DNA from: Sphingomonadales bacterium
GTDB lineage: Bacteria; Bacteroidota; Bacteroidia; UBA7662
Reading direction: 5' to 3'
Assembly (NCBI GenBank): GCA_016872125.1
Contig: VHBD01000066.1
Coordinates: 1 to 7,336, forward strand
Length of the DNA: 7,336 bases
A program made the translations under genes and the position numbers. The notes beneath the pieces are model-generated. The model was given only the letters and a program-made list of their open reading frames with translations, had not been told where the DNA came from and searched no databases. This document shows, in pieces, positions 6,974-7,336 of the stretch (its first letter is position 1; every line of letters begins with the position of its first letter).

Positions 6974-7336
6974 AAGCGGACGCAAGCAATCGGATGCCGG
7001 CAAATTGTTACGGCTGTTTCGGCTTTTGAATTTGTTATGGAATACCCCCACCGGGCTTCGGGTGGACGAATTGGCCTTGCAACAAGAAGTCAGTAAGCGA
7101 ACCGTGTACCGGGATCTCGAAGTGCTTGCGCAAAGCGGATTTGTCTTGAGCCAAGACGAACGTAGCGGACGCTTTCGCCTACAACAGCCCAAGGAAAGCA
7201 GTGCTCTGCTCGGCTTTGACCGGGTCGAAGCCGATCTCCTGGTTCAAGCCTTGGTTCCAACCCCCCCAACCAAAGAACGGGATCGTCTCCTCGCCAAACT
7301 TCGGGCCTTTGGGACCCCTGCCGGTTTGCTTCACCA
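6960..7336 (+). CDS. HTH transcriptional regulator, probable WYL type, 3' partial
   Basis: The frame starts at GTG (6960) and stays open to the window end, giving 125 complete codons. It overlaps the kynA stop by 14 bp, and I found no in-frame ATG, so GTG is the preferred start; TTG at 7005 is an alternative. There is no clear Shine-Dalgarno. Residues about 14-75 form a winged-helix domain of the HTH_11/DeoR type: KLLRLFRLLNLLWN (15-28), TGLRVDELALQQEV (31-44), the recognition helix SKRTVYRDLEVLAQSGF (45-61) and the wing SGRFRLQ (69-75). The following helix GFDRVEADLLVQALV (85-99) and KERDRLLAKLRAF (105-117) resemble the linker of YafY-like WYL regulators. The WYL domain itself would lie beyond the window, so that assignment is inferred. 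Its place after kynA suggests control of this operon, possibly in response to a tryptophan metabolite. A run of seven C (7261-7267) lies in the coding sequence. Confidence 0.78.
   Translation, partial: MTSPKSGRKQSDAGKLLRLFRLLNLLWNTPTGLRVDELALQQEVSKRTVYRDLEVLAQSGFVLSQDERSGRFRLQQPKESSALLGFDRVEADLLVQALVPTPPTKERDRLLAKLRAFGTPAGLLH

Noticed and set aside
1..7336. CRISPR arrays, tRNA or rRNA genes, insertion sequences, toxin-antitoxin or defence modules
   Set aside because: No regularly spaced repeats, no cloverleaf or transposase signatures and no terminal repeats were seen by eye. The helicase alone does not make a defence system.

Overview
The window looks like a piece of a Bacteroidota chromosome, roughly half G+C. 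The evidence is a TACCTTTG box in front of nhaD matching the Bacteroidota -7 element (TAnnTTTG), near-absence of Shine-Dalgarno sequences, and protein types common in that phylum: a NatB/YhaP-type ABC permease, a short Ppx/GppA phosphatase, a minimal RecD-like helicase, DUF3050, and tryptophan 2,3-dioxygenase. I cannot place it below phylum level. All but a few percent of the window is coding, there is no stretch above 90 bp without a gene, and I see no tRNA, rRNA, CRISPR or insertion sequence.

Layout. (1) 2-1653, plus strand: the C-terminal half of an ABC-2 permease, cut by the window start, overlaps a Ppx/GppA-family phosphatase by 19 bp. (2) 1658-3958, minus strand: a DUF3050 protein is followed, after a 39-bp spacer, by a RecD-like superfamily 1B helicase. 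The helicase converges on the phosphatase gene with only 4 bp between stop codons and may also have its own promoter. (3) 3959-4046: an 88-bp divergent intergenic region with the probable nhaD promoter. (4) 4047-7336, plus strand: a tight run of nhaD (Na+/H+ antiporter), rfbC/rmlC (dTDP-sugar epimerase), kynA (tryptophan 2,3-dioxygenase), and the start of an HTH/probable WYL regulator cut by the window end. Gaps are 30 bp, then a 4-bp ATGA overlap, then a 14-bp overlap, so this is very likely one transcription unit.

How the genes work together. The nhaD-rfbC-kynA-regulator run joins genes with no shared pathway: ion homeostasis, cell-surface sugar synthesis, tryptophan catabolism and transcriptional control. 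Co-transcription is well supported by spacing; a shared function is not. The pair most likely to be linked is kynA and the overlapping regulator.

I do not see a clear undescribed multi-gene system. The best lead is the DUF3050 protein, whose H-x3-D-x2-H motif and upstream acidic/His segment resemble the metal-ligand pattern of heme-oxygenase-like diiron oxidases. A second lead is a perfect inverted repeat immediately before the kynA start codon.
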